From Hymenobacter sp. BT18 (GTDB taxonomy: Bacteria; Bacteroidota; Bacteroidia; Cytophagales; Hymenobacteraceae), in the NCBI RefSeq assembly GCF_012273015.1, contig NZ_CP050954.1, forward strand, positions 2,520,001 to 2,584,000: DNA of 64,000 nt, given 5' to 3'. Each line of letters starts with the position of its first letter. The stretch's first letter is position 1. Position numbers and translations under genes: made by a program. Shown here one piece after another: positions 1 to 7,739 of this stretch. The notes under the pieces were generated by a model. The model worked only from the letters and a program-made list of their open reading frames with translations. It had not been told where the DNA came from and made no database searches.

Positions 1-326
1 ACTACCGCCTGCGCCAGCAAGACGTAAATGGCCGCAGCACCCACACCGAAGCCCGCACCGTAGCCTTCGGCTCCGTGGGGCTGGCGCTGGCCGCTTACCC
101 CAACCCCTTTGCCGGTAATCTGGACCTTACCGTAACGACCCCCACCAGCGGCACCGCCACGCTGCGCCTCGTAGATGCCCTGGGCCGCACCGTCTGGACC
201 AGCACTCAGCGTGTGCAGCCGGGCGCCAACCAGCTGGTAGCTGCTCCTGAATGCCAGGCCGGTACATACCTGCTCGAAGCGACCCTCAATGGCCAGGTGC
301 TGCGCCAGCGTGTGGTGCGCCGCTAA
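1..326 (+). CDS. C-terminal end of a T9SS-secreted protein (5' truncated)
   Basis: Open from the window edge (reading frame begins at base 3) to the TAA at 324-326, so only about the last 107 residues are visible and the enzymatic or adhesive part lies outside. The visible part carries a type A T9SS sorting domain: the YPNPFAGN signature, a beta-rich stretch with [11 protein letters not shown], and the ending [12 protein letters not shown]...RQRVVRR. The sequence just before it ([13 protein letters not shown]) is the linker usually found ahead of this domain in large secreted Bacteroidota proteins. Family knowledge: the domain sends the protein across the outer membrane and is cleaved on export. 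The function of the rest cannot be judged. Confidence 0.85.
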   Translation, partial: YRLRQQDVNGRSTHTEARTVAFGSVGLALAAYPNPFAGNLDLTVTTPTSGTATLRLVDALGRTVWTSTQRVQPGANQLVAAPECQAGTYLLEATLNGQVLRQRVVRR

Positions 327-360
327 CAAGCTACCCCTTACCTGCTCTCCCTTTCCTGCC

Positions 361-391
361 CAAACCCGCCTGGTACTTCCGGGCGGGTTTG
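361..391 (+). terminator. Hairpin terminator after the T9SS protein
   Basis: Perfect 10-bp stem (361-370 with 382-391, CAAACCCGCC and its complement) around an 11-nt loop. It lies 34 bases after the stop codon and separates this gene from glyA. Confidence 0.75.
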
Positions 392-417
392 TTGCTTTCA
401 AGCAGATGCCAAGCCAG

Positions 418-448
418 TTGGCAGTTCCCGGGCCCCGCCTTACCTTTG
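418..448 (+). promoter_or_regulatory. Putative glyA promoter (TTG-N20-TACCTTTG)
   Basis: TTG at 418-420 and TACCTTTG at 441-448 fit the Bacteroidota sigma consensus (TTG/TTTG, about 19-21 bp, TAnnTTTG). The last G of the -7 box is only 5 bases before the glyA ATG, so the transcript may start at or next to the start codon. Confidence 0.6.
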
Positions 449-453
449 AAGCT

Positions 454-1746
454 ATGGAAACCAAAGCCCCCGCACTAGCTCAGGACACGGCCGTGTTCGA
501 CCTTATTCGTCAGGAAAAAGAGCGCCAGACGCATGGTATTGAACTCATTGCTTCCGAAAACTACGTTTCGGAACAGGTAATGCGGGCCCAGGGCTCCATC
601 CTCACCAACAAATACGCCGAGGGCCTGCCCGGCAAGCGCTACTACGGTGGCTGCGAAATCGTCGACCAGATCGAGCAGCTGGCCATCGACCGGGCCAAGG
701 AACTGTTTGGCGTGGAGTGGGTGAACGTGCAGCCGCACTCCGGGGCCCAGGCCAACGCCGCCGTAATGCTGGCCATTCTCAACCCCGGCGACAAAATCCT
801 GGGTTTCGACCTCTCGCACGGCGGCCACCTCACGCACGGCTCCCCCGTCAACTTCTCGGGTAAGCTCTACCGCCCCTCGTTCTATGGCGTGGAGCCCGAA
901 ACCGGCCTCATCGACTGGGAGAAGGTGAAAGAAACTGCCCGCCGTGAGCAGCCCAAGCTCATCATCTGCGGGGCCTCGGCCTACTCCCGCGACTGGAACT
1001 ACCAGGCCCTGCGCGAAGCCGCCGATGAAGTAGGTGCCCTGCTGCTGGCCGATATTTCGCACCCCTCGGGCCTGATTGCCAAAGGCCTGCTCAACAACCC
1101 TTTCGATTACTGCCACATCGTAACCACGACCACGCACAAAACCCTGCGGGGGCCCCGCGGCGGCCTCATTATGCTGGGCAAGGACTTCGAAAACCCCTTC
1201 GGTTTGAAGACGCCCAAAGGCGAGCTGCGCATGATGTCGGCTCTGCTGGACTCTGGGGTGTTCCCCGGCACCCAGGGCGGCCCCCTGGAGCACGTGATTG
1301 GGGCCAAGGCCGTGGCCTTCGGCGAATGCCTCAGCGACGCTTACACGGAGTACACGCACCAGGTTATCCGCAACGCCCAGGCCCTGGCCAAAGGCTTTAC
1401 GGACCGGGGCTACCAGATTATTTCCGGCGGCACCGACAACCACCTCATGCTGATTGACCTGCGCAGCAAGGGGCTGACCGGCAAGCTGGCGGAAAACACT
1501 CTCATCAAGGCCGACATCACCATCAACAAAAACATGGTGCCCTTCGATGACAAGTCGCCCTTCGTGACCAGCGGTATGCGCATCGGCTCGGCCGCCGTTA
1601 CCACCCGGGGCCTGCGGGAGGCTGATATGGGACGCATCGTGGAGTTTATTGACGACGTGCTGATGCACCACGCCGACGAAGCCCACCTGCTGCGGGTGCG
1701 CCGTCAGGTAAACGAGTGGATGCAGCAGTACCCGCTCTTCGCCTAG
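454..1746 (+). CDS. glyA: Serine hydroxymethyltransferase
   Basis: A 430-residue PLP enzyme that interconverts serine and glycine with tetrahydrofolate, supplying one-carbon units in the cytosol. Visible motifs are [11 protein letters not shown] near the N-terminus, [14 protein letters not shown], and [14 protein letters not shown], whose lysine (about K229) forms the PLP Schiff base. The length is normal for bacterial GlyA. An upstream in-frame extension to 289 is open, but the ATG at 454 gives the family-typical N-terminus and directly follows a -7 promoter box. An octamer repeat array starts 5 bases after the stop and fills the gap to tatC. Confidence 0.97.
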   Translation: METKAPALAQDTAVFDLIRQEKERQTHGIELIASENYVSEQVMRAQGSILTNKYAEGLPGKRYYGGCEIVDQIEQLAIDRAKELFGVEWVNVQPHSGAQANAAVMLAILNPGDKILGFDLSHGGHLTHGSPVNFSGKLYRPSFYGVEPETGLIDWEKVKETARREQPKLIICGASAYSRDWNYQALREAADEVGALLLADISHPSGLIAKGLLNNPFDYCHIVTTTTHKTLRGPRGGLIMLGKDFENPFGLKTPKGELRMMSALLDSGVFPGTQGGPLEHVIGAKAVAFGECLSDAYTEYTHQVIRNAQALAKGFTDRGYQIISGGTDNHLMLIDLRSKGLTGKLAENTLIKADITINKNMVPFDDKSPFVTSGMRIGSAAVTTRGLREADMGRIVEFIDDVLMHHADEAHLLRVRRQVNEWMQQYPLFA

Positions 1747-1751
1747 TTTCG

Positions 1752-1897
1752 ATGGGTGAATGGGTGAAGGGGGGAATAAGCATAGGAAAACTGCGGGGGC
1801 AACATCCCGGGGCAGTTCATTTCCGTTTGTTTGCTCGGCCCATTTGCATTCTGCTGGCTCATTCACTCATTCACTCACTTACGCACACTCTCATTGA
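1752..1897. repeat. Inverted octamer-phased repeat between glyA and tatC
   Basis: Left arm: octamers ATGGGTGA (1752-1759 and 1760-1767) and the degenerate AGGGGGGA (1768-1775). A spacer of about 75 bases follows. Right arm: CTCATTCA (1858-1865 and 1866-1873), CTCACTTA, CGCACACT and CTCATTGA (1890-1897). The right-arm word is roughly the reverse complement of the left-arm word. The array starts 5 bases after the glyA stop and runs through the TTG start of tatC. Confidence 0.7.
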
Positions 1898-2751
1898 ATA
1901 CTGAACCATCCCGGCTGGGAGACCACCAGGAAATGTCCTTCATCGACCACCTGGAGGCCCTGCGTTGGCATATTATCCGGGCGGCTATTGCCGTGGTAGC
2001 CTTTGCTACGGCCGCTTTCTTCGCCAAGGACTTTCTGTTTCACGACCTGATTCTGGGCCCGTCGCGCGCCGACTTCTGGACTTACCGCATGTTCTGCCGG
2101 TTTGGCCAGTGGGTGGGCGCCCCCGATCTGTGCATGGACAAGATTGGGTTCGTGATTCAGAACCGCGAAATGAGCGGTCAGCTCACCATGCACATCAGCA
2201 CCTCGTTTATTGTAGGGCTGGTGCTAGGCTTCCCTTACCTGTTTTGGGAGCTGTGGCGCTTTATCAAGCCCGGATTGTACCCGCACGAGCAGGCCAACTC
2301 CCGGGGGGCGGTGTTCTTCGTGTCTATTCTGTTTGCCATTGGGCTGCTGTTCGGCTATTACGTAGCGGCCCCGCTCAGCATCAACTTTCTGGCGGGCTAC
2401 GTGGTGGACCCCACCATCGAAAACCAGATTGACATGCAGAGCTACCTGAGCACGCTCACCACCATGAGCTTGTCTTGTGCCTTCGTGTTTGAGCTGCCCA
2501 TGATTGTGTTCTTCCTGGCCAAGGCCGGGCTGATTACCCACGAAATCATGCGCATGTACCGCAAGCACGCCATTGTGGTCATTCTGGTCGTAGCGGCCGT
2601 CATCACTCCGCCCGATGTGTCAGCCCAGATTATTGTGACCATTCCCATCATCCTGCTTTACGAGTTCAGCATCCACATTGCCCGCGTGGTGCGCCGCAAC
2701 AGCACCCAGCGCCTCAACGAGCAGCTGGCCCAGAACCAAGGCATCAGTTAA
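1894..2751 (+). CDS. tatC: Twin-arginine translocase subunit TatC
   Basis: A 285-residue inner-membrane protein that recognises twin-arginine signal peptides and, with TatA, exports folded proteins. The N-terminal MSFIDHLEALRWHIIRA is the conserved cytoplasmic TatC start, followed by about six membrane segments; YLFWELWRFIKPGLYPHE and the VITPPD motif before the last helices are diagnostic. A TTG at 1894 is chosen because the family usually has about 10-15 residues before the MSF motif; the ATG at 1933 is the alternative. The segment before the start is repeat-derived, so the first residues may be unreliable. tatA is not in the window. Confidence 0.93.
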   Translation: MNTEPSRLGDHQEMSFIDHLEALRWHIIRAAIAVVAFATAAFFAKDFLFHDLILGPSRADFWTYRMFCRFGQWVGAPDLCMDKIGFVIQNREMSGQLTMHISTSFIVGLVLGFPYLFWELWRFIKPGLYPHEQANSRGAVFFVSILFAIGLLFGYYVAAPLSINFLAGYVVDPTIENQIDMQSYLSTLTTMSLSCAFVFELPMIVFFLAKAGLITHEIMRMYRKHAIVVILVVAAVITPPDVSAQIIVTIPIILLYEFSIHIARVVRRNSTQRLNEQLAQNQGIS

Positions 2752-2935
2752 ATGTGTGGTAAATGTGCTAATGTGACAAATGTGGTTGAATGTGTTAATG
2801 CAAGAACGACCATTAGCACATTCAACTACATTTCCCCCATTAGCACATCAGCGAAGCGCGGCACATTCTTCACATTAGCACATTTACCACATTAGCAAAG
2901 CGCAGCACATTCAAATCACACTAGCACATTCAACA
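2752..2935. repeat. Palindromic word-repeat block between tatC and rpiB
   Basis: The whole 184-bp gap is built from one word and its complement. The first part is ATGTG-rich (ATGTG at 2752, 2763, 2771, 2780 and 2790). The second part repeats CATTAGCACATT. A perfect 22-bp inverted repeat pairs 2755-2776 with 2870-2891, and a nested one pairs 2781-2800 with 2811-2830 (18 of 20). Two near-identical segments, GCGAAGCGCGGCACATTC and GCAAAGCGCAGCACATTC, occur in the right half. It starts at the tatC stop and ends at the rpiB ATG. It contains no ORF. Confidence 0.8.
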
Positions 2936-3367
2936 ATGAAAACCCTTGCCATTGGCGCCGACCACGCCGGCTTTGCTTACAAGGAAATGCTTAAAACCTG
3001 GCTCGCAGAGCAGGGCTACATTGTGCGCGACTTTGGGACCCACTCTGCCGACTCTGTAGACTACCCTGATTATGTGCATCCGCTGGCTACGGCCATCACG
3101 CAGGGGGAGTTTGAGCAAGGAATTCTGGTGTGCGGCTCGGCCAATGGCGTGTGCATTACGGCCAACAAGCACGCTGGCATCCGGGCGGCTATTGCCTGGG
3201 AACCGGAGCTGGCTGCCCTGGCCCGCCAGCACAACAACGCCAACGTAATTTGCCTGCCCGCCCGCTTTGTGAGCGAAGAAGCCGCCCGCGCCATCGTAGC
3301 ACAGTTCCTGACGACCGACTTTGAGGGCGGCCGCCACCAAACGCGGGTAAATAAGATTAACTGCTAA
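2936..3367 (+). CDS. rpiB: Ribose 5-phosphate isomerase B
   Basis: A 143-residue RpiB/LacAB-family isomerase that interconverts ribose 5-phosphate and ribulose 5-phosphate in the non-oxidative pentose phosphate pathway. Diagnostic features are GADHAGFAYKE at the N-terminus, SVDYPDYVHPLA, the catalytic cysteine loop LVCGSANGVCI (about C66), and HNNANVICLPAR. The length is as expected. The ATG directly follows the palindromic repeat block, so no ordinary leader or ribosome-binding site is visible. It converges with the membrane protein gene ending at 3376, with 8 bases between them. Confidence 0.95.
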   Translation: MKTLAIGADHAGFAYKEMLKTWLAEQGYIVRDFGTHSADSVDYPDYVHPLATAITQGEFEQGILVCGSANGVCITANKHAGIRAAIAWEPELAALARQHNNANVICLPARFVSEEAARAIVAQFLTTDFEGGRHQTRVNKINC

Positions 3368-3375
3368 ATAGCCAG

Positions 3376-4788
3376 TTACTTCAATTGATAAAGTCCCGGC
3401 GTGGCGGTGCGTGTATAGCGCCCGAACACGGCCGGGACTTTGTATTGCAGCTCCGGCATCAGGCGGGCTTGGTCGATGATGTAAGCCGGGGGCTGCGGAC
3501 CAATGTTGCGGGCCAGACGGAATACGGCTGCGTACTGATCGAGGTGACCAAAGTCTACCTGGGCCAGCTGCCAGTCGAGGTAAGGCGTGGCCAACTGGTT
3601 TTGCAGGTACGGGCGCCGGTCGGGACCCAGCACCAGCAGCCGCTGGTTTTGCAAGCCGGCGTAGGTAGGGTTGGGCTGGGCGGCATATTCGGCCTCCAGG
3701 GGCAGCGGCAGCACGTGGTCGAGTAGCAGCACGCCCCGGTAGCGTACTACCTCCACCACGGCCAGCAATACCAGCATTAGCAGGCCCGGTACCCAACTCC
3801 GCTGGGACTTCTGCCAGAGAAACAAGCTGAAGTAGGATAGCGGTGCCAGCACCAGCGCCAATGACCCGGGCGCCGTGCCCCGCGTGAGCAGCAGCAGCGC
3901 CAGGGCCTGCAGTAGCCATACCAGCATCAGCTGCAGAAACTTCGCCTGAAAAACCAGCCCCAACGACGTAGTAAAGGTGCGGGCCAGGCTGGCCAGCAGC
4001 ACAAGGCCGGGCACGATTAGCAGTCGTAGCTGCAGGTCGCGGGGCAAGCCATCCTGGGCGGCCGCCAGGCCCCGCATCATGGGCTCCAGGTGAAACTGCG
4101 CGAAGCTGGGCAGGGCGTCGGCGTAGAGGTAGAGCGTGGCTACCGCCGCGTAAGGAAATAGGAAGCCGCAGACCAGCAGCAAAAAGCTCCGAAACGAGTT
4201 GGCCGCGAAGATGATAACGGCGAACAGCCCCACCACCAGAAACAGCGCCAGGGGCAAGAAAGCCAGGGCCCCCAGACCAATCAGAAAGCCCGCCCGAAAC
4301 AGGCGGCGGTTGTCGTAGCCTTCCCGCAGGGTGGGCAGCAGCGCGCTCAGTGAGAATACAATGCTGGTTTGGCCCAGCAGGAGCGGGGAGAGGGTGTCCA
4401 AATCAGTGCTGACGCTGGCTACCAACAGGTAGGTAAGCGCCACGATATAGCCCCGCTCGGGGTGTACGCCACTGCGGTTGAGCACAAAGTTGAAGCGTAA
4501 GGCCTGCGCCAGCAGGGCCCCGAAAGCTAGCAGCCGGTACAGCCACACCGGCCGTGAGGCTATGGCATCGAGCCCGCCCAGGAACCAGGCGACCAGGGGC
4601 GCGGTGCTGTCGTACAAGTCGCGGTAGGGCAGGGCACCCTCGTGCACCCGCTCGCCCACAAGCAGGGCGTGCAGCTCGGCTGGGGTGAGCGGGATACCCA
4701 GCGCGTGCAGCGGCAGCCGCAGCGCCAGGATAAGCAGCAGCAGCGCCAGCAGCCGGCTGGGAAGCGTGCTTTTAAAGAATTGGAGCAC
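3376..4788 (-). CDS. GT-C-like polytopic membrane protein
   Basis: A 470-residue, very hydrophobic protein with about ten or more membrane segments and a soluble C-terminal part of about 100 residues. The first loop after the first helix reads HEGALPYRDLYDSTAPLVAW, which resembles the acidic first loop of GT-C glycosyltransferases (PMT/ArnT-like), where the D of YRD sits near the active site. GT-C activity is therefore an inference; it could instead be an uncharacterised Bacteroidota membrane family. The start ATG lies 27 bases from a minus-strand TACCTTTG box. It is divergent from rbfA. Confidence 0.8.
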   Translation of the reverse strand: MLQFFKSTLPSRLLALLLLILALRLPLHALGIPLTPAELHALLVGERVHEGALPYRDLYDSTAPLVAWFLGGLDAIASRPVWLYRLLAFGALLAQALRFNFVLNRSGVHPERGYIVALTYLLVASVSTDLDTLSPLLLGQTSIVFSLSALLPTLREGYDNRRLFRAGFLIGLGALAFLPLALFLVVGLFAVIIFAANSFRSFLLLVCGFLFPYAAVATLYLYADALPSFAQFHLEPMMRGLAAAQDGLPRDLQLRLLIVPGLVLLASLARTFTTSLGLVFQAKFLQLMLVWLLQALALLLLTRGTAPGSLALVLAPLSYFSLFLWQKSQRSWVPGLLMLVLLAVVEVVRYRGVLLLDHVLPLPLEAEYAAQPNPTYAGLQNQRLLVLGPDRRPYLQNQLATPYLDWQLAQVDFGHLDQYAAVFRLARNIGPQPPAYIIDQARLMPELQYKVPAVFGRYTRTATPGLYQLK

Positions 4789-4814
4789 AGGACGAGAATG
4801 GAAACCTAGATGCG

Positions 4815-4830
4815 CAAAGGTACGCGTACC
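4815..4830 (-). promoter_or_regulatory. -7 box and overlapping palindrome before the membrane protein
   Basis: The minus strand reads TACCTTTG at 4822-4815, a perfect Bacteroidota -7 element, with the start codon of the 470-residue protein 27 bases further on. A perfect 12-bp palindrome, GGTACGCGTACC (4819-4830), overlaps the box and could be an operator. No clear -33 element was seen. Confidence 0.5.
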
Positions 4831-4880
4831 GGCTTATGCACCATTGCCCCGGCCGCTGCCCATACAACCCCCCAACTCCC

Positions 4881-4888
4881 TATCTTTG
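4881..4888 (+). promoter_or_regulatory. -7 box immediately before rbfA
   Basis: TATCTTTG matches the TAnnTTTG consensus and ends 9 bases before the rbfA ATG, which predicts an mRNA leader of only a few bases. No convincing -33 element is visible at the right distance. Confidence 0.5.
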
Positions 4889-4897
4889 CCAGTTCTT

Positions 4898-5326
4898 ATG
4901 GAAAGCAAACGACAACAGAAATTTGCCAGCTTGTTGCAGCAGGAGCTGGCTACCGTTTTTCAGCGGGATGTGCCCCACCTGTTTACGGGCCTGGCGCCGG
5001 GTATCAGCGCCATCCGGGTTTCGCCCGACCTGGGCTCGGCCCGCGTGTACCTGAGTGCCCTGCTGGCCGGCAGCGGCGAGCAGATGCTGGAACAAGTGCG
5101 CGATAACGAAAAAGTTATCCGCCTGGCCCTGGCCAAGCGCGTGCGCCAGCAGGTGCGCGTAGTACCTGCCCTGCAATTTTTTCTGGACGATAGCGCCGCC
5201 TACGCCGCGCGCATGGATGAGGTGTTTGGGGGGCTGAGCATACCGCCCCCGCCGGCCGACGACAAGGCCGAACAGCCCGATGCCCCCAAGCGCCCCCGCC
5301 TATACTCCGACGAAGACGAAAAGTAA
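4898..5326 (+). CDS. rbfA: 30S ribosome-binding factor A
   Basis: A 142-residue KH-like protein that helps mature the 16S rRNA 5' end and the 30S subunit. The N-terminal MESKRQQKFASLLQQELA, the SAIRVSPDLGSARVYLSAL segment and LALAKRVRQQVRVVPALQFFLDDS match RbfA. A charged tail of about 30 residues (PPADDKAEQ...SDEDEK) follows the core, as in many homologues. The ATG at 4898 is chosen over a longer in-frame opening from 4685 because it gives the family N-terminus and follows a -7 box. The next two genes point the same way and could be co-transcribed. Confidence 0.93.
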   Translation: MESKRQQKFASLLQQELATVFQRDVPHLFTGLAPGISAIRVSPDLGSARVYLSALLAGSGEQMLEQVRDNEKVIRLALAKRVRQQVRVVPALQFFLDDSAAYAARMDEVFGGLSIPPPPADDKAEQPDAPKRPRLYSDEDEK

Positions 5327-5412
5327 GTGAGCGGGAAAGTGAATGAGTGAAATGCTTGCTCGGTCACTTTTGCCATCTGTCACTCATTTCGTCATTTACT
5401 TATTTCACAGTG
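5327..5412. repeat. Inverted short-word repeat between rbfA and the methyltransferase
   Basis: The left part has GTGA words at 5327, 5339 and 5347 (the last within ATGAGTGA). The right part is strictly octameric: CACTCATT (5381-5388), TCGTCATT (5389-5396), TACTTATT (5397-5404), TCACAGTG (5405-5412). The right words are the complement of the left ones. The block starts at the rbfA stop and runs through the GTG start of the next gene, as at the glyA-tatC boundary. Confidence 0.65.
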
Positions 5413-6219
5413 CATTACGACCCGATTAAGAAAACGCTGGGCCAGGTCTTCAACCGCACCCCCTGGCTGCGGCGCGTGTTCTATTACCTGCTCGACTTGC
5501 TGCTGCTGCGTACCTGGCACGTGCACCGGGAGCTGCGGACGTGGGCCAAAGGCCGCACGGAGGAGCCGCTTGTAATCCTTGATGCCGGCTCCGGCTACGG
5601 GCAGTACACCTACTGGCTTTCGGGCCTGAGTCGTAAGTGGCAGATTCTGGCCGTGGATGTCAAGGAAGAGCAGATAGCCGATTCCAACCAGTTCTTCCGT
5701 CAGATTGGCCGGCCCTACGTGCAGTTTGCGGTGCAGGACTTGGTGCTGTACCAGGAGCCCAACACCTTTGATCTGGCCTTGTCAGTAGATGTGATGGAGC
5801 ACATTCTGGAAGATGTAGAGGTGTTTCGCAACATCCACGCCTCGCTCAAGGACGGTGGCATGCTGCTCATCTCCACCCCTTCCGACCAAGGCGGCTCTGA
5901 TGTGCACGGCGACGGGGAGTCTTCATTTATCGAAGAGCACGTGCGCGACGGGTACAACATTCACGAAATTCAGCAGAAGCTGCGCACGGCGGGCTTCGAG
6001 CGGATTGAGGCCCGCTACAGCTACGGCGAGCCGGGGCAGATTTCCTGGCGCCTGAGCATGAAGTACCCCATTCAGCTGCTGGGTGTGTCGCGCTGGTTTT
6101 TCCTGCTGCTGCCGTTCTACTACCTCATTACCTTCCCTTTCTGCCTGCTGCTGAACTGGCTTGATGCCAGCCGGGTGCATGACTCCGGCACGGGCCTGAT
6201 TGTGAAAGCCTGGAAGTAG
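5410..6219 (+). CDS. Class I SAM-dependent methyltransferase with C-terminal hydrophobic segment
   Basis: About 269 residues. A Rossmann-type SAM-binding core is clear: VILDAGSGYGQYTYWLSG (motif I), an acidic strand end (LAVDVKEEQ), FDLALSVDVMEHILED (motif IV/V) and LKDGGMLLISTPS. This is the methyltransferase_11/UbiE-like type and the substrate is unknown. The C-terminus carries a hydrophobic stretch (WFFLLLPFYYLITFPFCLL) that may anchor it to the membrane, so a lipid or quinone-like substrate is possible. The GTG at 5410 is chosen because residues upstream of it are translated repeat. Confidence 0.85.
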   Translation: MHYDPIKKTLGQVFNRTPWLRRVFYYLLDLLLLRTWHVHRELRTWAKGRTEEPLVILDAGSGYGQYTYWLSGLSRKWQILAVDVKEEQIADSNQFFRQIGRPYVQFAVQDLVLYQEPNTFDLALSVDVMEHILEDVEVFRNIHASLKDGGMLLISTPSDQGGSDVHGDGESSFIEEHVRDGYNIHEIQQKLRTAGFERIEARYSYGEPGQISWRLSMKYPIQLLGVSRWFFLLLPFYYLITFPFCLLLNWLDASRVHDSGTGLIVKAWK

Positions 6220-6346
6220 CTGTTTCGGTACGGGTCCCGTATCTTAGAGCCATAAAAAGTAACAAAGCGTCCGGAAAAATTCATGCGCTGGCTCCGTTCC
6301 TCCGTATACCGCCTCACACCCCGTTTTTAGTTTTTCCGCGCCCTGC

Positions 6347-7576
6347 ATGAACGTTCCGTTCCTCATTGCCCGGCGTTATTTTCTCTCGAAGAAGAAGCGC
6401 AACATCATTAGCATCATCTCCAACATTTCGATGGTGGGGGTAGCCGTGGGCACCATGGCCCTGATTATTGTGCTGTCGGTTTTCAATGGGCTGGAGGACC
6501 TGGTGCGCTCCTTGTACGGTAAGTCGGACCCCGACCTGAAGATTGCGGCGGTGGAGGGCAAGTCCTTCGCGGTGAACGAGCAGCTGCTGAACCGTATCCG
6601 GCAGGTGCCCGGCGTGGCCCTGGTAACGGAGGTAATTGAAGACAACGCTCTGCTGCGCTACCACGACCGCCAGATGGTGGTGAAGATGAAAGGCGTCACG
6701 GAAAACTTCTTTGCCCAAAGCAACATCGACTCGGCCCTGGTGCAGGGTGACCACCGCCTGCTGAAAGACGGTGCGGAGTATGCCCTCATTGGCGCCGGGG
6801 TGCAGCACGAGCTCAGTATTGCCCTCGACAACCGCCTGGCGCCCCTGCAACTGCTGTACCCGCGCAATACGGGCAAGCGCACGTTGTCCTTTAACCCCGA
6901 AACGGCCTTTAATGAGCAGCCCATTTTAGCGGGGGGCGTTTTTCTGATTGAGCAGCAGATAGACGACAGCTACATCTTCGTGCCCCTGAGCTTTGCCCAA
7001 AACCTGCTGGGCTACGGCAACCGCCGCACCAGCCTGGAAGTAAAGGTGAGCGACAGTTGGGAAGTAGACCAGGTGCAGGAAGAAGTGAAAAAGGCCCTGG
7101 GGGCTAAATTCTCGGTGTTCAACTCCGATGAGCAGCACGTGAGCCTGTTGAAGGCCATTAAAGTGGAGAAGATGTTCGTCTTCATCACCTTCGCCTTCAT
7201 CCTGCTTATTGCCTCCCTCAACATCTTCTTCTCCCTATCGATGCTCGTCATTGATAAGCGCAAGGATGTGGCCGTGCTGCAAGCCATGGGCGCCACCAGC
7301 CGTACTATTCGCAATATTTTCCTGTTTGAAGGGGCTATTGTGGCGCAGGTAGGCGCTATTACCGGCCTGGCTTTGGGCATCACCATCTGCTGGCTGCAGC
7401 AAACCTTCGGGCTGGTATCCATGGGTATGGCTACAGCCGTGGTGGACTCGTACCCGGTGAAGATGCAGGCCTCCGATATTGTCCTGACGGGTATTGCCAT
7501 TGTGTGCATCACCATTGCTGTATCCATCCGGCCGGCCCTTAGTGCCTCCCGCCTCGACCTACGCGACAACCTCTAA
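6347..7576 (+). CDS. FtsX/LolC-E family ABC transporter permease
   Basis: A 409-residue inner-membrane permease. The N-terminal pattern IARRYFLSKKKRNIISIISN followed by VGVAVGTMALIIVLSVFNGLE is typical of LolC/LolE proteins, which extract lipoproteins from the inner membrane. A periplasmic MacB-like domain (about residues 45-270) precedes three C-terminal membrane segments, with DKRKDVAVLQAMGATSRTIR marking the FtsX core. No ATPase gene (LolD-like) is adjacent, so the partner must be elsewhere. It follows rbfA and the methyltransferase in the same direction. Confidence 0.88.
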   Translation: MNVPFLIARRYFLSKKKRNIISIISNISMVGVAVGTMALIIVLSVFNGLEDLVRSLYGKSDPDLKIAAVEGKSFAVNEQLLNRIRQVPGVALVTEVIEDNALLRYHDRQMVVKMKGVTENFFAQSNIDSALVQGDHRLLKDGAEYALIGAGVQHELSIALDNRLAPLQLLYPRNTGKRTLSFNPETAFNEQPILAGGVFLIEQQIDDSYIFVPLSFAQNLLGYGNRRTSLEVKVSDSWEVDQVQEEVKKALGAKFSVFNSDEQHVSLLKAIKVEKMFVFITFAFILLIASLNIFFSLSMLVIDKRKDVAVLQAMGATSRTIRNIFLFEGAIVAQVGAITGLALGITICWLQQTFGLVSMGMATAVVDSYPVKMQASDIVLTGIAIVCITIAVSIRPALSASRLDLRDNL

Positions 7577-7680
7577 GATGAGGGGCCAGCAGGTAAGCAG
7601 CAACTTGCTTACGGTTAATTGGGAGTAGCATAATTCAGGAAGAACATTATGACTATTTATAGATAAAACTTGGCTTTGTG

Positions 7681-7693
7681 CCGAATTATTCGG
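7681..7693. promoter_or_regulatory. Palindrome upstream of the SNF2 helicase
   Basis: A perfect 13-bp dyad, CCGAATTATTCGG, lies 47 bases before the helicase ATG in an AT-richer gap. A near-consensus -7 box (TACTTTCG, 7711-7718) lies just downstream. It may be an operator; no regulator can be named. Confidence 0.35.
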
Positions 7694-7739
7694 TATATGG
7701 CATTTGTTATTACTTTCGATGCCGCTTCCGGCTATTGTT

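Noticed and set aside
475..1866. 463-codon minus-strand open frame opposite glyA
   Set aside because: It lies antisense to a clear glyA and its protein is low-complexity Gly/Val/His sequence; long antisense frames are expected in this high-GC sequence.
2755..2891. Inverted repeats in the tatC-rpiB gap as the ends of an insertion sequence or MITE
   Set aside because: Only 93 bases lie between the arms, there is no transposase, no target-site duplication was seen, and the whole gap including the interior is built from the same word.
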